Assembly: GCA_016200995.1 (NCBI GenBank)
Contig: JACQDS010000027.1
Location: 1 to 5,142, forward strand
Direction: 5' to 3'
DNA: 5,142 bases
Source of the DNA: Candidatus Azambacteria bacterium
GTDB lineage: Bacteria > Patescibacteriota > Minisyncoccia > GWC2-36-17 > M10-OD1-4
Shown here: positions 1-5,142 of the stretch, in pieces
Layout of the letters: each line of letters opens with the position of its first letter
How positions within the stretch are numbered: the stretch's first letter is position 1
Notes under the pieces: generated by a model
What the model was told of the DNA's origin: nothing
Database searches by the model: none
The model's input: the letters and a program-made list of their open reading frames with translations, nothing else
Translations under genes and position numbers: made by a program

Positions 1-1
1 C

Positions 2-916
2 GACAGCATTTCCGGCTTGCTTGCCGACGAGATGAAGCAAAAGCCCGGCTTTGGATACGAGGTCGTTCAGAAAGTTTCAAATATTGATTTAAACTATATT
101 CAAAAAATAATAGAGGAGAAAAAGATTGAGACGGTCGTCGTCGGCCAATCGGATTACCCTGCGGACGCCATGGTCGCTCTTGCCGAGCTTTGCCAGCTCT
201 CAAGGATAAATTTCAAATTCGCGCCGACTATTTTTCAGGCGCTGGCGACGAATATAAACATAGACACGCTTTCCGGCGTGCCTTTGATGGAGGTGAAATA
301 CACCTCGCTTGACGGCTGGGGCAAGATCACAAAAAGAGCGATGGATATTTTTGGTTCTATCTTTGGTATTATTTTTCTATCCCCGTTTTTTATTATCATC
401 GCTATTCTTATCAAGCTTGATTCAAGAGGACCGGTTTTTGTCAGGTTAAAAAGGGTGACGCAAGGCAGGGAATTTGATCTTTATAAATTCAGATCAATGA
501 TAGAGAACGCTGAGGAGATGAAAAAAGAGTTGATCTTTCAAAATGAAAGAAAGGACGGACCTTTGTTTAAAATAAAGGACGATCCGCGTATAACAATAGT
601 CGGCAGATTTATCAGAAGAACAAGAATAGATGAGTTTCCCCAGCTTTTTAATGTTTTGAGAGGCGAGATGAGCTTGGTCGGGCCGCGTCCGCACCAGCCG
701 GATGAGATAGAAAGATACGAAAAGCATCATAAGAAAGTTTTAATGATAAAATCCGGAATGACCGGCATGGCGCAGGTTTCCGGTTCTTCCGACCTGCCTT
801 TTGATGAGGAGGTAAAGCTGGATGTTTATTATATAGAAAACTGGTCTTTGTTTTTGGATCTTAAGATACTCTTGAGGACATTCATTGTTTTATTTAAAGA
901 TAAATCAGCTTGCTAA
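2..916 (+). CDS. Polyprenyl-phosphate sugar phosphotransferase, C-terminal part (5' end outside window)
   Basis: Initiating enzyme of polysaccharide synthesis: it moves a sugar-1-phosphate from a nucleotide sugar to undecaprenyl phosphate at the inner membrane face. The frame is open to the window edge, and the codons before the TTG at 17 read DSISG in keeping with the family, so the gene starts upstream and 304 codons are visible. Counting from the TTG, residues 1 to about 95 match the end of the CoA-binding-like (CoA_binding_3) domain that precedes the catalytic part in large family members. The bacterial sugar transferase domain (PF02397) runs from KRAMD at 106 to the C terminus. It has a hydrophobic re-entrant helix at 111-133 with the helix-breaking Ser-Pro (122-123), then KFRSM (157-161), the catalytic Asp-Glu pair (205-206) in RIDEFPQL, and SLVGPRP (219-225). 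The N-terminal membrane helices expected for this family lie upstream. The sugar (glucose, galactose or other) cannot be told. The stop lies 1 nt before the next start, so the genes are probably cotranscribed. Confidence 0.95.
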   Translation, partial: DSISGLLADEMKQKPGFGYEVVQKVSNIDLNYIQKIIEEKKIETVVVGQSDYPADAMVALAELCQLSRINFKFAPTIFQALATNINIDTLSGVPLMEVKYTSLDGWGKITKRAMDIFGSIFGIIFLSPFFIIIAILIKLDSRGPVFVRLKRVTQGREFDLYKFRSMIENAEEMKKELIFQNERKDGPLFKIKDDPRITIVGRFIRRTRIDEFPQLFNVLRGEMSLVGPRPHQPDEIERYEKHHKKVLMIKSGMTGMAQVSGSSDLPFDEEVKLDVYYIENWSLFLDLKILLRTFIVLFKDKSAC

Positions 917-917
917 A

Positions 918-2012
918 ATGAAAGTAGCTTTGGTTCACGATTATTTGACTCAATACGGCGGAGCGGAGAGGGTCTTGGAGGCGTTTTGCGAGATATATCC
1001 GGACGCTCCCATTTATACATTGCTTTATGACGAGAAGCTCGTTAGAGAGAAGTTTCCCGGGAGAAAAGTATATGCTTCGTTTTTGCAGAATGTTCCTTTT
1101 GCCAGAAAAAGACATAGAAGTTTTTTGGTTTTAATGCCACTTGCGATAGAGCAGTTTGATCTTTCAGGATATGATCTTGTCATTTCAGATACGGCTTCGT
1201 ACGCGAAAGGAGTGATAACGCTCCCGAGCACAAAGCATATCTGCTACTGCCACACGCCGACAAGGTACGCTTGGGACGATTCTCACAAATACATAAGAGA
1301 TTTTCCATTTCCCGGGTTTATCAAAAAATTCATTCCGTATTTTATGACATACATAAGGACTTGGGATTTCCAGGCTTCTCAGAGACCGGATTTTTATCTT
1401 GCAAATTCAAATTTTGTCGCTCAAAGGCTAGAGAAATATTACAAGCAAAAAGCCGAAGTTGCGCATCCGCCGGTTGATATTTCAAAGTTTTACATTTCAA
1501 AAGACCAAGGCAAGGCTGGCGAGTATTTTTTGATGGTCGGCAGGCTCCTTTCTTATAAGAAGTTTGATCTTGCGATCTCGGCATTTTCAAAGACCGGCTT
1601 GCCTTTAAAAGTCGTCGGAGACGGACCTGAAAGAAAAAAACTTGAAAAAATAGCCGGCAAAAATGTGGAGTTTTTTGGGGCTTTAAGCGACGATGAGCTG
1701 AGAGGATATTATCAAAAAGCGAAAGCTTTAATATTTCCGCAGGAAGAGGATTTTGGGATAGTTCCGCTTGAAGCGATGGCTTGTGGCAGGCCGGTGATAG
1801 CCTACAGAGCCGGCGGGGCGAAAGAGACGGTTGTGGAGGGAGTTACAGGAATCTTTTATGACAGCCAAACGGAAGATGCTATTATTGACGCAGTTGAAAG
1901 ATTTAAGAAGATGCATTTTGACAGCAAATTAATAAGGGAGCACTCTCTCAAGTTCAGCAAGGATATTTTCAAGGAAAAGATTAAAAAAATTATCAATGAA
2001 CATAGGTTTTGA
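918..2012 (+). CDS. GT4 family glycosyltransferase (WbaZ-like, possible mannosyltransferase)
   Basis: A 364-residue retaining GT-B glycosyltransferase, normal length for GT4, probably adding a sugar to the lipid-linked oligosaccharide in the cytoplasm. I chose the ATG at 918 because MKVALVHDYL is the usual first beta strand of the family and lies 1 nt after the upstream stop. An in-frame ATG at 885 would add 11 residues overlapping the previous gene. The N-terminal Rossmann domain has the GGAER loop (14-18) and CYCHTPTRYAWD (109-120), a signature common in WbaZ-type mannosyltransferases. The C-terminal domain has GRLLSYK (208-214), whose Arg/Lys should bind the nucleotide-sugar phosphates, VVGDGPE (232-238), and the E-x7-E motif (E277, E285) followed by AMACGRPVIA. 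No membrane segment or signal peptide is seen. Its end overlaps the next gene by 17 nt, which suggests translational coupling. The family is secure; donor and acceptor are not. Confidence 0.93.
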   Translation: MKVALVHDYLTQYGGAERVLEAFCEIYPDAPIYTLLYDEKLVREKFPGRKVYASFLQNVPFARKRHRSFLVLMPLAIEQFDLSGYDLVISDTASYAKGVITLPSTKHICYCHTPTRYAWDDSHKYIRDFPFPGFIKKFIPYFMTYIRTWDFQASQRPDFYLANSNFVAQRLEKYYKQKAEVAHPPVDISKFYISKDQGKAGEYFLMVGRLLSYKKFDLAISAFSKTGLPLKVVGDGPERKKLEKIAGKNVEFFGALSDDELRGYYQKAKALIFPQEEDFGIVPLEAMACGRPVIAYRAGGAKETVVEGVTGIFYDSQTEDAIIDAVERFKKMHFDSKLIREHSLKFSKDIFKEKIKKIINEHRF

Positions 2013-3126
2013 TTTGCGGACAATAGCGCAAGGCAAGCAAACCGGCGTTGAGGAGTATGCTTTAAATATTTTGCGCGAGATTTCAAAAAGCAGGGAAGAC
2101 GACTTTTTACTTTTTTACAATGCCTTTTTTAAAATTGGCATAGAAAAAGATATTTTGAATAAAGATAATGTTTTTTTGAAGGATTTTAATGTGCCGAATA
2201 AATTATTGGATCTTTTTGTTTTTTTCAATATTCCAAAGCTTGATAAGCTCGTCGGCGGAGCGGATGTTTTTTTCTCGCCCCATTTTCTGTCGGCGCCGGT
2301 TTCAAAAGACGCGAAAAAAGTCGTCACATTTCACGATCTTTCTTTTTTGCATTATCCTGAATTTTTCTCGTTCAAAAAAAAGTATTGGCATTTCACGCAA
2401 GATCCGAAAAAGCAGGCAAAAGAGGCGGACAGGATAATAGCAATATCGGAGTCCACCAAAAGCGACCTCGTGAATTTTTATAATATTCCGGATGAGAAAA
2501 TCTCAGTTGTCTATTCCGGCGTTGATGAGAGTTTCAGGCCGATTCCAAAAAGTGATCAAAACTTGGAAAGAGTTAAGAAAAAATACAACCTGCCGGAAAA
2601 TTTCATTTTATATCTTGGTACGATAGAGCCGAGAAAGAATATTTTAGGCATTATTGAGGCTTTTGAAAAGGTAAGAGAAAAAAGAAAGGTGAATCTGGTT
2701 ATCGCCGGAACTTTCGGCTGGCTTTTTTCCGATATAATAAAAAGAGCGGAAAATTCAAGATTCAAAGACGACATTGTTTTTACCGGATTTGTGGATCAAG
2801 CTGACAAAGTGTATCTTTATAATTTAGCCGAAGTTTTTGTTTACCCGAGCTTTTTTGAAGGTTTTGGCTTTCCGCCGCTTGAGGCGATGGCTTGCGGAGT
2901 GCCAATAATAACATCAAATTGCTCTTCACTTCCTGAGGTTGTCGGCGATGCCGGTATTATGATAGATCCGTATAAACCGTCTGAGATAGCGGAAGCGATT
3001 GACTTGGTTTTGGAGAGCGGGGCTTTAAGAAGCGCGCTTAGAGAAAGAGGAATAGAACAATCGAAAAAATTCAGCTGGGAAGATGCAGGCAAAAAGACAT
3101 TAAGCATTCTAGAAAGTTTTAAATAA
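1996..3126 (+). CDS. GT4 family glycosyltransferase
   Basis: A 376-residue GT-B enzyme, full length for GT4, expected to extend the same lipid-linked glycan in the cytoplasm. It starts inside the end of the previous gene (17-nt overlap, different frame). The start is supported by MNIGFDLRTI followed by QTGVEEYALN, the usual first strand and loop of this subfamily. Other landmarks are TFHDLSFLHYPEFF (111-124) with the conserved His-Asp, AISESTKSDL (149-158), LGTIEPRKN (207-215) with the Arg/Lys expected to bind the donor phosphates, and the E-x7-E pair E288/E296 in FEGFGFPPLEAMACGVP. The protein has many Lys and Phe residues, and some stretches are very AT-rich (14 G/C of 60 at 2101-2160). It resembles the gene beginning at 4876 at the N terminus more than the gene just upstream. 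Donor sugar unknown; many relatives are annotated as mannosyltransferases, but the sequence does not prove that. Confidence 0.93.
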   Translation: MNIGFDLRTIAQGKQTGVEEYALNILREISKSREDDFLLFYNAFFKIGIEKDILNKDNVFLKDFNVPNKLLDLFVFFNIPKLDKLVGGADVFFSPHFLSAPVSKDAKKVVTFHDLSFLHYPEFFSFKKKYWHFTQDPKKQAKEADRIIAISESTKSDLVNFYNIPDEKISVVYSGVDESFRPIPKSDQNLERVKKKYNLPENFILYLGTIEPRKNILGIIEAFEKVREKRKVNLVIAGTFGWLFSDIIKRAENSRFKDDIVFTGFVDQADKVYLYNLAEVFVYPSFFEGFGFPPLEAMACGVPIITSNCSSLPEVVGDAGIMIDPYKPSEIAEAIDLVLESGALRSALRERGIEQSKKFSWEDAGKKTLSILESFK

Positions 3127-3130
3127 AAAT

Positions 3131-3733
3131 ATGAGTTTAGAGATTATTTGGCCGCTAATGCAGATAATAGCGATTGATATTATGATGGCGGCGGACAACG
3201 CTATCGTTGTCGGTATGGCGGCTGCTGCGGTCGCTCCGGAGAAACGCAAGAAGGTTTTAATATACGGAACACTGATCGCCGTTGTGATGCGTATCGTGTT
3301 TGCGCTTGTGGCGGTGAGCTTACTAAAAGTCATCGGATTAACTCTGGCTGGAGGACTTTTGCTGGCTTACGTCTGCTGGGATATGTACCGCGCTATAAAA
3401 GAGGGAAGAGATGATGAAAAAAATAATATTGTTGATAAAGAAGAGAAGAAGGAGGCTTCAATCATGCGCGCGATAATGCAGGTGGTCATAGCCGATATAT
3501 CTATGAGTCTTGATAATGTGCTTGCTGTCGCCGGTGCTGCCGGGGAGCATACAAATGTTTTGATATTAGGGCTTTTCATATCGGTAACTCTTATGGCGGT
3601 GGCGGCGAGCGCTCTTGCAAATATGATACACAAGCACAGATGGATAGAGTGGATCGGACTTATTATGATAACTTATGTCGCCGTTTCAATGATCTGGCAC
3701 GGCTTGAGCGAAGTGGCAAAAGCCATTAATTAG
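3131..3733 (+). CDS. TerC/YjbE-family integral membrane protein, probable metal (Mn2+) exporter
   Basis: A 200-residue, mostly hydrophobic protein built as two similar halves, each with an acidic membrane motif: D16 with DNAIVVG (22-28), and D122 with LDNVLAVAG (127-135). This is the hallmark of the TerC superfamily, and length and order fit its YjbE branch. About six helices are visible, near 4-30, 44-64, 66-86, 113-138, 143-166 and 172-190, with a charged loop rich in Glu, Asp and Lys (89-109) between the halves. Known TerC proteins in Bacillus export Mn2+ and help load metal onto secreted enzymes; Mn2+ as substrate here is inferred from family. The start is 4 nt after the glycosyltransferase stop, so it is probably read from the same operon. 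No Shine-Dalgarno is seen. YjbE-family genes often follow a yybP-ykoY manganese riboswitch, but there is no room for one directly upstream. Confidence 0.9.
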   Translation: MSLEIIWPLMQIIAIDIMMAADNAIVVGMAAAAVAPEKRKKVLIYGTLIAVVMRIVFALVAVSLLKVIGLTLAGGLLLAYVCWDMYRAIKEGRDDEKNNIVDKEEKKEASIMRAIMQVVIADISMSLDNVLAVAGAAGEHTNVLILGLFISVTLMAVAASALANMIHKHRWIEWIGLIMITYVAVSMIWHGLSEVAKAIN

Positions 3734-3758
3734 GACTTTTTCGCATCCTGATGTTCAA

Positions 3759-3774
3759 CCCCCCCCCTTTTTTT
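3759..3774 (+). repeat. Homopolymer tract C9 followed by T7
   Basis: Nine cytosines (3759-3767) run straight into seven thymines (3768-3774), 25 nt after the stop of the TerC-like gene. Such tracts are prone to slippage in replication and sequencing. It lies in no frame and at no -10/-35 position that I can identify, so a phase-switch role is not supported. A short hairpin, gtcgc-agaaa-gcgac (3775-3789), follows directly but has no downstream T-run. Confidence 0.9.
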
Positions 3775-3881
3775 GTCGCAGAAAGCGACCCTAAAAACAA
3801 AGCAAAGAACGATAAAGCTTGTTTTGCAGTTGTGAAAAAGTAATAAGTAAAATATTAACTGGGAGCTTCTTAGCTTTGTTC

Positions 3882-3909
3882 TTAACAGGAGTCATTATAT
3901 TATTATAAT
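3882..3909 (+). promoter_or_regulatory. Candidate sigma70-type promoter (TTAACA-16-TATAAT)
   Basis: The -35 box TTAACA (3882-3887, five of six consensus positions) and a perfect -10 box TATAAT (3904-3909) are separated by 16 nt. Transcription would begin near 3915-3917. No intact gene follows until 4258, and a strong terminator lies at 4176-4208, so the promoter would make a transcript of about 290 nt. The surroundings are AT-rich, which raises the chance of a random match, but the pair with near-ideal spacing is the best promoter in the window. Confidence 0.55.
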
Positions 3910-3958
3910 TGTAGTAAGAAAAAAAGTAGTGGCTGTCCCTATTCATTGAGGTCTTAAG

Positions 3959-4125
3959 AATGACCTGTCGGGAATTAAAAAATTATTTGAAGAAACTGGT
4001 AAGATTTTATTGGAATCGGCATAATTTTCGTGATGTTTGATGAACAGTTTAAAATGGAAACTGCTATTGAGAGCCTTTTTTCTTTCGCGCTAGGAATATC
4101 TTTATTTGTTCTTAATAAAGAATAG
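3959..4125 (+). pseudogene. Remnant of a small two-helix membrane protein, broken by frameshifts
   Basis: Two neighbouring frames join into one plausible small protein. The frame through 3965-4003 reads LSGIKKLFEETGK, then runs into a stop at 4022. The frame through 4003-4122 reads on as FIGIGIIFVMF, a polar stretch (DEQFKMETAIE), and then SLFSFALGISLFVL ending NKE, with the stop at 4123-4125. One extra T in the TTTT run at 4005-4008 would join them as KIFIGIGIIF. An ATG at 3960 with GAGG 8 nt upstream (3948-3951) is in a third frame and would need one more base to join. The restored protein would be about 55-60 residues with two hydrophobic segments and a charged C terminus, a common build for small hypothetical membrane proteins. 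I do not recognise the family with certainty. Sequencing error, decay or chance are all possible; the second half alone is a 30-codon ORF from the ATG at 4033. Confidence 0.35.
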
Positions 4126-4150
4126 AGTAAAGAAAAAAATTTACAGAGTC

Positions 4151-4169
4151 TCGTTCTCCGCGAGAATGA
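4151..4169. repeat. REP-like palindrome
   Basis: The arms tcgttctc (4151-4158) and gagaatga (4162-4169) pair over 8 bp (one G-T) around the 3-nt loop cgc. Read on the minus strand with its flank, it begins gtcattctcgcgga. This resembles the widespread intergenic palindromes of the GTCATTCCCGCG...CGGGAAT type found in many bacteria. It lies just upstream of the terminator at 4176. Only one copy is in the window, so its repeat status is inferred from likeness alone. Confidence 0.4.
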
Positions 4170-4175
4170 CATATT

Positions 4176-4208
4176 AAAACACGGCTTCGGCCGTGTTTTT
4201 GGTTTTTT
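4176..4208 (+). terminator. Rho-independent terminator with UUCG loop
   Basis: A perfect 10-bp stem, aaaacacggc (4176-4185) with gccgtgtttt (4190-4199), is closed by the very stable ttcg loop and followed by T, GG and six T. The A-run on the left arm lets it work in both directions. It would end any transcript from the TerC operon or from the promoter at 3882, and it insulates the NYN gene downstream. Confidence 0.88.
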
Positions 4209-4228
4209 GTGCGGTTTTGTAATATAAT
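4199..4228 (+). promoter_or_regulatory. Candidate promoter of the NYN gene
   Basis: A perfect -10 box TATAAT (4223-4228) sits 30 nt before the NYN start codon. The best -35 match is TTGGTT (4199-4204) with an 18-nt spacer, overlapping the terminator tail. Transcription would start near 4235, giving a leader of about 23 nt without a Shine-Dalgarno sequence. The position directly after a terminator and directly before a gene supports the call; the -35 box is weak. Confidence 0.5.
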
Positions 4229-4257
4229 AGAGAGATAAAAATTATACAAACAAATAG

Positions 4258-4800
4258 ATGAGTGTTGAATCGGAAAAGAATTATGCTTTTATTGACGGGC
4301 AGAATCTATATCTAGGAACTACAAAATCAGAAAAAAGTTGGATGGTTGATCTGTATAGATTTAGAATTTATTTAGAGAATAAATATAGTGTTGTTAAGGC
4401 TTACTATTTTTTAGGATTTGTAAATGAGGAGCATCAAGATTTGTATTCTAAAATTCAAGAGGCGGGTTTTGTTTTGATTTTCAGAGAGCATAATCCTGCC
4501 ATGCTCGGCAAAAAGAAAGGCAATGTTGATGCTGATATTATTTTTTCAGTCATGAAAAAGCTTTACAAAAAAGATGATTTTGATAAGGTTGTTTTGGTGT
4601 CCGGCGATGGAGATTATAAGATGCTGGTGGATTTTTTAATAGAAGAAAAACGATTTGAAAAGATATTATTTCCGAATAAGAAATTCGCATCTTCTTTGTA
4701 TAAAAAACTTGGTTCAGAGTTTTTTGATAGATTAGAGGAAGATGGTATAAAAAACAAAATAATGAGGCATAAAAAAGAAAAGGGCTCCTTAGGCAGTTAA
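4258..4800 (+). CDS. NYN-domain (PIN-like, LabA/DUF88 family) putative ribonuclease
   Basis: A 180-residue protein whose first 160 residues form one NYN domain, a PIN-like fold that cuts RNA with metal ions held by clustered aspartates. The expected acidic residues are all visible: D13 in AFIDGQNLY (10-18), D91 and D93 in GNVDADIIF (88-96), and D117 and D119 in VLVSGDGDYKML (112-123). The site therefore looks intact. The C-terminal tail (about 161-180) is short, basic and probably flexible; no second domain or membrane segment is seen. It appears to be a single-gene unit: a terminator and promoter lie before it and a hairpin spans its stop. It is visibly AT-richer than the phosphotransferase gene. 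The RNA target and role are unknown; relatives include RNA-decay factors and toxin-like nucleases, and no antitoxin-like partner lies next to it. Confidence 0.88.
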   Translation: MSVESEKNYAFIDGQNLYLGTTKSEKSWMVDLYRFRIYLENKYSVVKAYYFLGFVNEEHQDLYSKIQEAGFVLIFREHNPAMLGKKKGNVDADIIFSVMKKLYKKDDFDKVVLVSGDGDYKMLVDFLIEEKRFEKILFPNKKFASSLYKKLGSEFFDRLEEDGIKNKIMRHKKEKGSLGS

Positions 4801-4818
4801 CCGTTTGGATCCCTTTTC
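4777..4818. terminator. Candidate bidirectional terminator hairpin across the NYN stop codon
   Basis: The arms gaaaaggg (4777-4784) and cccttttc (4811-4818) pair perfectly. Beyond a one-base mismatch the stem continues as tcc (4786-4788) with gga (4807-4809), leaving an 18-nt loop that contains the stop codon. On the + strand the stem ends in CCCTTTT but the T-run is short. On the minus strand the stem is followed by a longer run (TTTTCTTTTTT), so it looks stronger in that direction although no minus-strand gene is visible. Confidence 0.45.
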
Positions 4819-4838
4819 GTCTTGATGTCTATATTATA

Positions 4839-4844
4839 TATAAT
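4839..4844 (+). promoter_or_regulatory. Possible -10 box for the downstream glycosyltransferase
   Basis: A TATAAT hexamer lies 31 nt before the ATG at 4876 in a very AT-rich run. No good -35 box sits 16-18 nt upstream: TTGATG at 4822 is only 11 nt away. It is supported mainly by its place between a hairpin and a gene start and could be a chance match. Confidence 0.3.
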
Positions 4845-4875
4845 TACACGCAATTGTCAATATTAAAATATACTT

Positions 4876-5142
4876 ATGAAAATAGGAATTGATGCGAGAA
4901 TGCTAGGTGAAGAACAGACGGGCATCGGGCTTTATATTAAAAACCTGATAGAGCATATTGCAAAAATTGATTCTGAAAATCAATATGTTTTGTTTTTGCG
5001 GAAAGATCAGTTTGAAAAATTCGCTTTGCCGGGCAAAAATTTTAAAAAATCTCTTGCAGACAGCAAATGGTACTCTTTTTCCGAGCAGTTTGTTTTTTTA
5101 CTCAAGCTTTTGAGAGCCGATCTTGACCTTGCGCATTTTCCA
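4876..5142 (+). CDS. GT4 family glycosyltransferase, N-terminal part (3' end outside window)
   Basis: An open frame of 89 codons starts at the ATG at 4876 and runs off the window without a stop. It begins MKIGIDARML, then QTGIGLYIKNL, the same first strand and loop as the glycosyltransferase at 1996 (MNIGFDLRTI, QTGVEEYALN). YVLFLRK (37-43) and DLDLAHFP (82-89) match the second strand and the acceptor-side strand of the N-terminal Rossmann domain of GT4 enzymes. The catalytic E-x7-E domain would lie outside the window. No Shine-Dalgarno sequence is seen; the 20 nt upstream are almost all A and T. It probably resumes the polysaccharide cluster after the NYN insert. Length, intactness and sugar specificity cannot be judged. 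Confidence 0.85.
   Translation, partial: MKIGIDARMLGEEQTGIGLYIKNLIEHIAKIDSENQYVLFLRKDQFEKFALPGKNFKKSLADSKWYSFSEQFVFLLKLLRADLDLAHFP

Larger units (their letters stand above)
3734..4257. other. 524-nt stretch with no intact gene, between the yjbE-like and NYN genes
   Basis: No convincing intact reading frame is present on either strand. In order it holds a C9T7 tract, an imperfect A/T-rich inverted repeat near 3793-3825, a sigma70-type promoter (3882-3909), a remnant of a small membrane protein in two broken frames (about 3959-4125), an 8-bp palindrome (4151-4169), a strong terminator (4176-4208) and the promoter of the next gene. The mix of promoter, broken gene and REP-like palindrome looks like eroded accessory DNA rather than a simple spacer. 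The 290-nt transcript that the promoter and terminator would define could also be a small RNA. Confidence 0.7.

Noticed and set aside
17..19. TTG as the true start of the phosphotransferase
   Set aside because: The frame is open to the window edge and the domain content shows that the N-terminal part of the protein is missing; the gene begins upstream.
885..917. Upstream ATG for the first GT4 gene
   Set aside because: It would add 11 residues overlapping the phosphotransferase gene; the family's usual first strand begins at the ATG at 918.
3712..3741. Terminator at the end of the TerC-like gene (stem agtggc/gccatt, then T5)
   Set aside because: The stem is only 6 bp with a G-T pair, and the T-run lies 9 nt beyond it, too far for a normal intrinsic terminator.
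3775..3789. Hairpin gtcgc-agaaa-gcgac as a terminator
   Set aside because: The stem is only 5 bp and no T-run follows on either strand; on the minus strand it is followed by A and G runs.
3793..3825. Imperfect inverted repeat aaaacaaagc/gcttgtttt as a terminator or regulatory element
   Set aside because: It is bulged, A/T rich and lacks a T-run beyond the stem; alternative pairings with 3873-3883 are as good.
3960..4040. 26-codon ORF from the ATG with a GAGG site
   Set aside because: The peptide in this frame is basic and aromatic without a recognisable pattern, while the two other frames give a better membrane-protein reading.
3975..4172. Minus-strand ORF of 65 codons in the gene-less stretch
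   Set aside because: It starts inside the palindrome at 4151-4169, has no recognisable motif, and runs antisense to the better supported membrane-protein remnant.
1..5142. CRISPR array, tRNA or rRNA, or transposase gene
   Set aside because: No regularly spaced repeats, no cloverleaf-like segment and no recombinase or transposase motif were seen on either strand.

Overview
The window looks like part of a bacterial extracellular or capsular polysaccharide gene cluster. It reads almost entirely on the + strand with the standard genetic code. Composition is moderate to AT-rich and uneven: hand counts give 35 G/C of 60 at 121-180 but 15 of 60 at 4321-4380. Genes are tightly packed, with a 1-nt gap, a 17-nt overlap and a 4-nt gap. 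No strong Shine-Dalgarno sequence precedes any of the five visible starts of intact genes. Together these fit a small-genome uncultured lineage such as a candidate-phyla (Patescibacteria/Parcubacteria-like) bacterium. That placement is a guess from style; no marker gene is present.

Layout: (1) 2-916 is the C-terminal part of a polyprenyl-phosphate sugar phosphotransferase, the initiating enzyme that loads the first sugar-phosphate onto a lipid carrier. (2) 918-2012 and (3) 1996-3126 are two GT-B glycosyltransferases of family GT4, which would add further sugars to that lipid-linked primer. (4) 3131-3733 is a six-helix TerC/YjbE-family membrane protein, probably a metal (Mn2+) transporter, riding at the end of the same apparent operon. 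(5) 3734-4257 is a 524-nt stretch with no intact gene. It holds a C9T7 tract, a good sigma70-type promoter (3882-3909), a frameshifted remnant of a small membrane protein, a REP-like palindrome and a strong UUCG-loop terminator (4176-4208). (6) 4258-4800 is a single NYN-domain (PIN-like) putative RNase with its own promoter and a hairpin across its stop codon. (7) 4876-5142 is the start of a third GT4 glycosyltransferase, related at its N terminus to the one at 1996, and it runs off the window.

The phosphotransferase and the GT4 enzymes most likely act in order at the cytoplasmic face of the membrane to build a lipid-linked repeat unit. The TerC-like protein may supply or balance divalent metal, but that link is inference. 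The NYN gene and the noncoding stretch look like an accessory insert between glycosyltransferases. Nothing here amounts to a clear new system. The best leads are the orphan transcription unit at about 3882-4208 and the insulated NYN gene.
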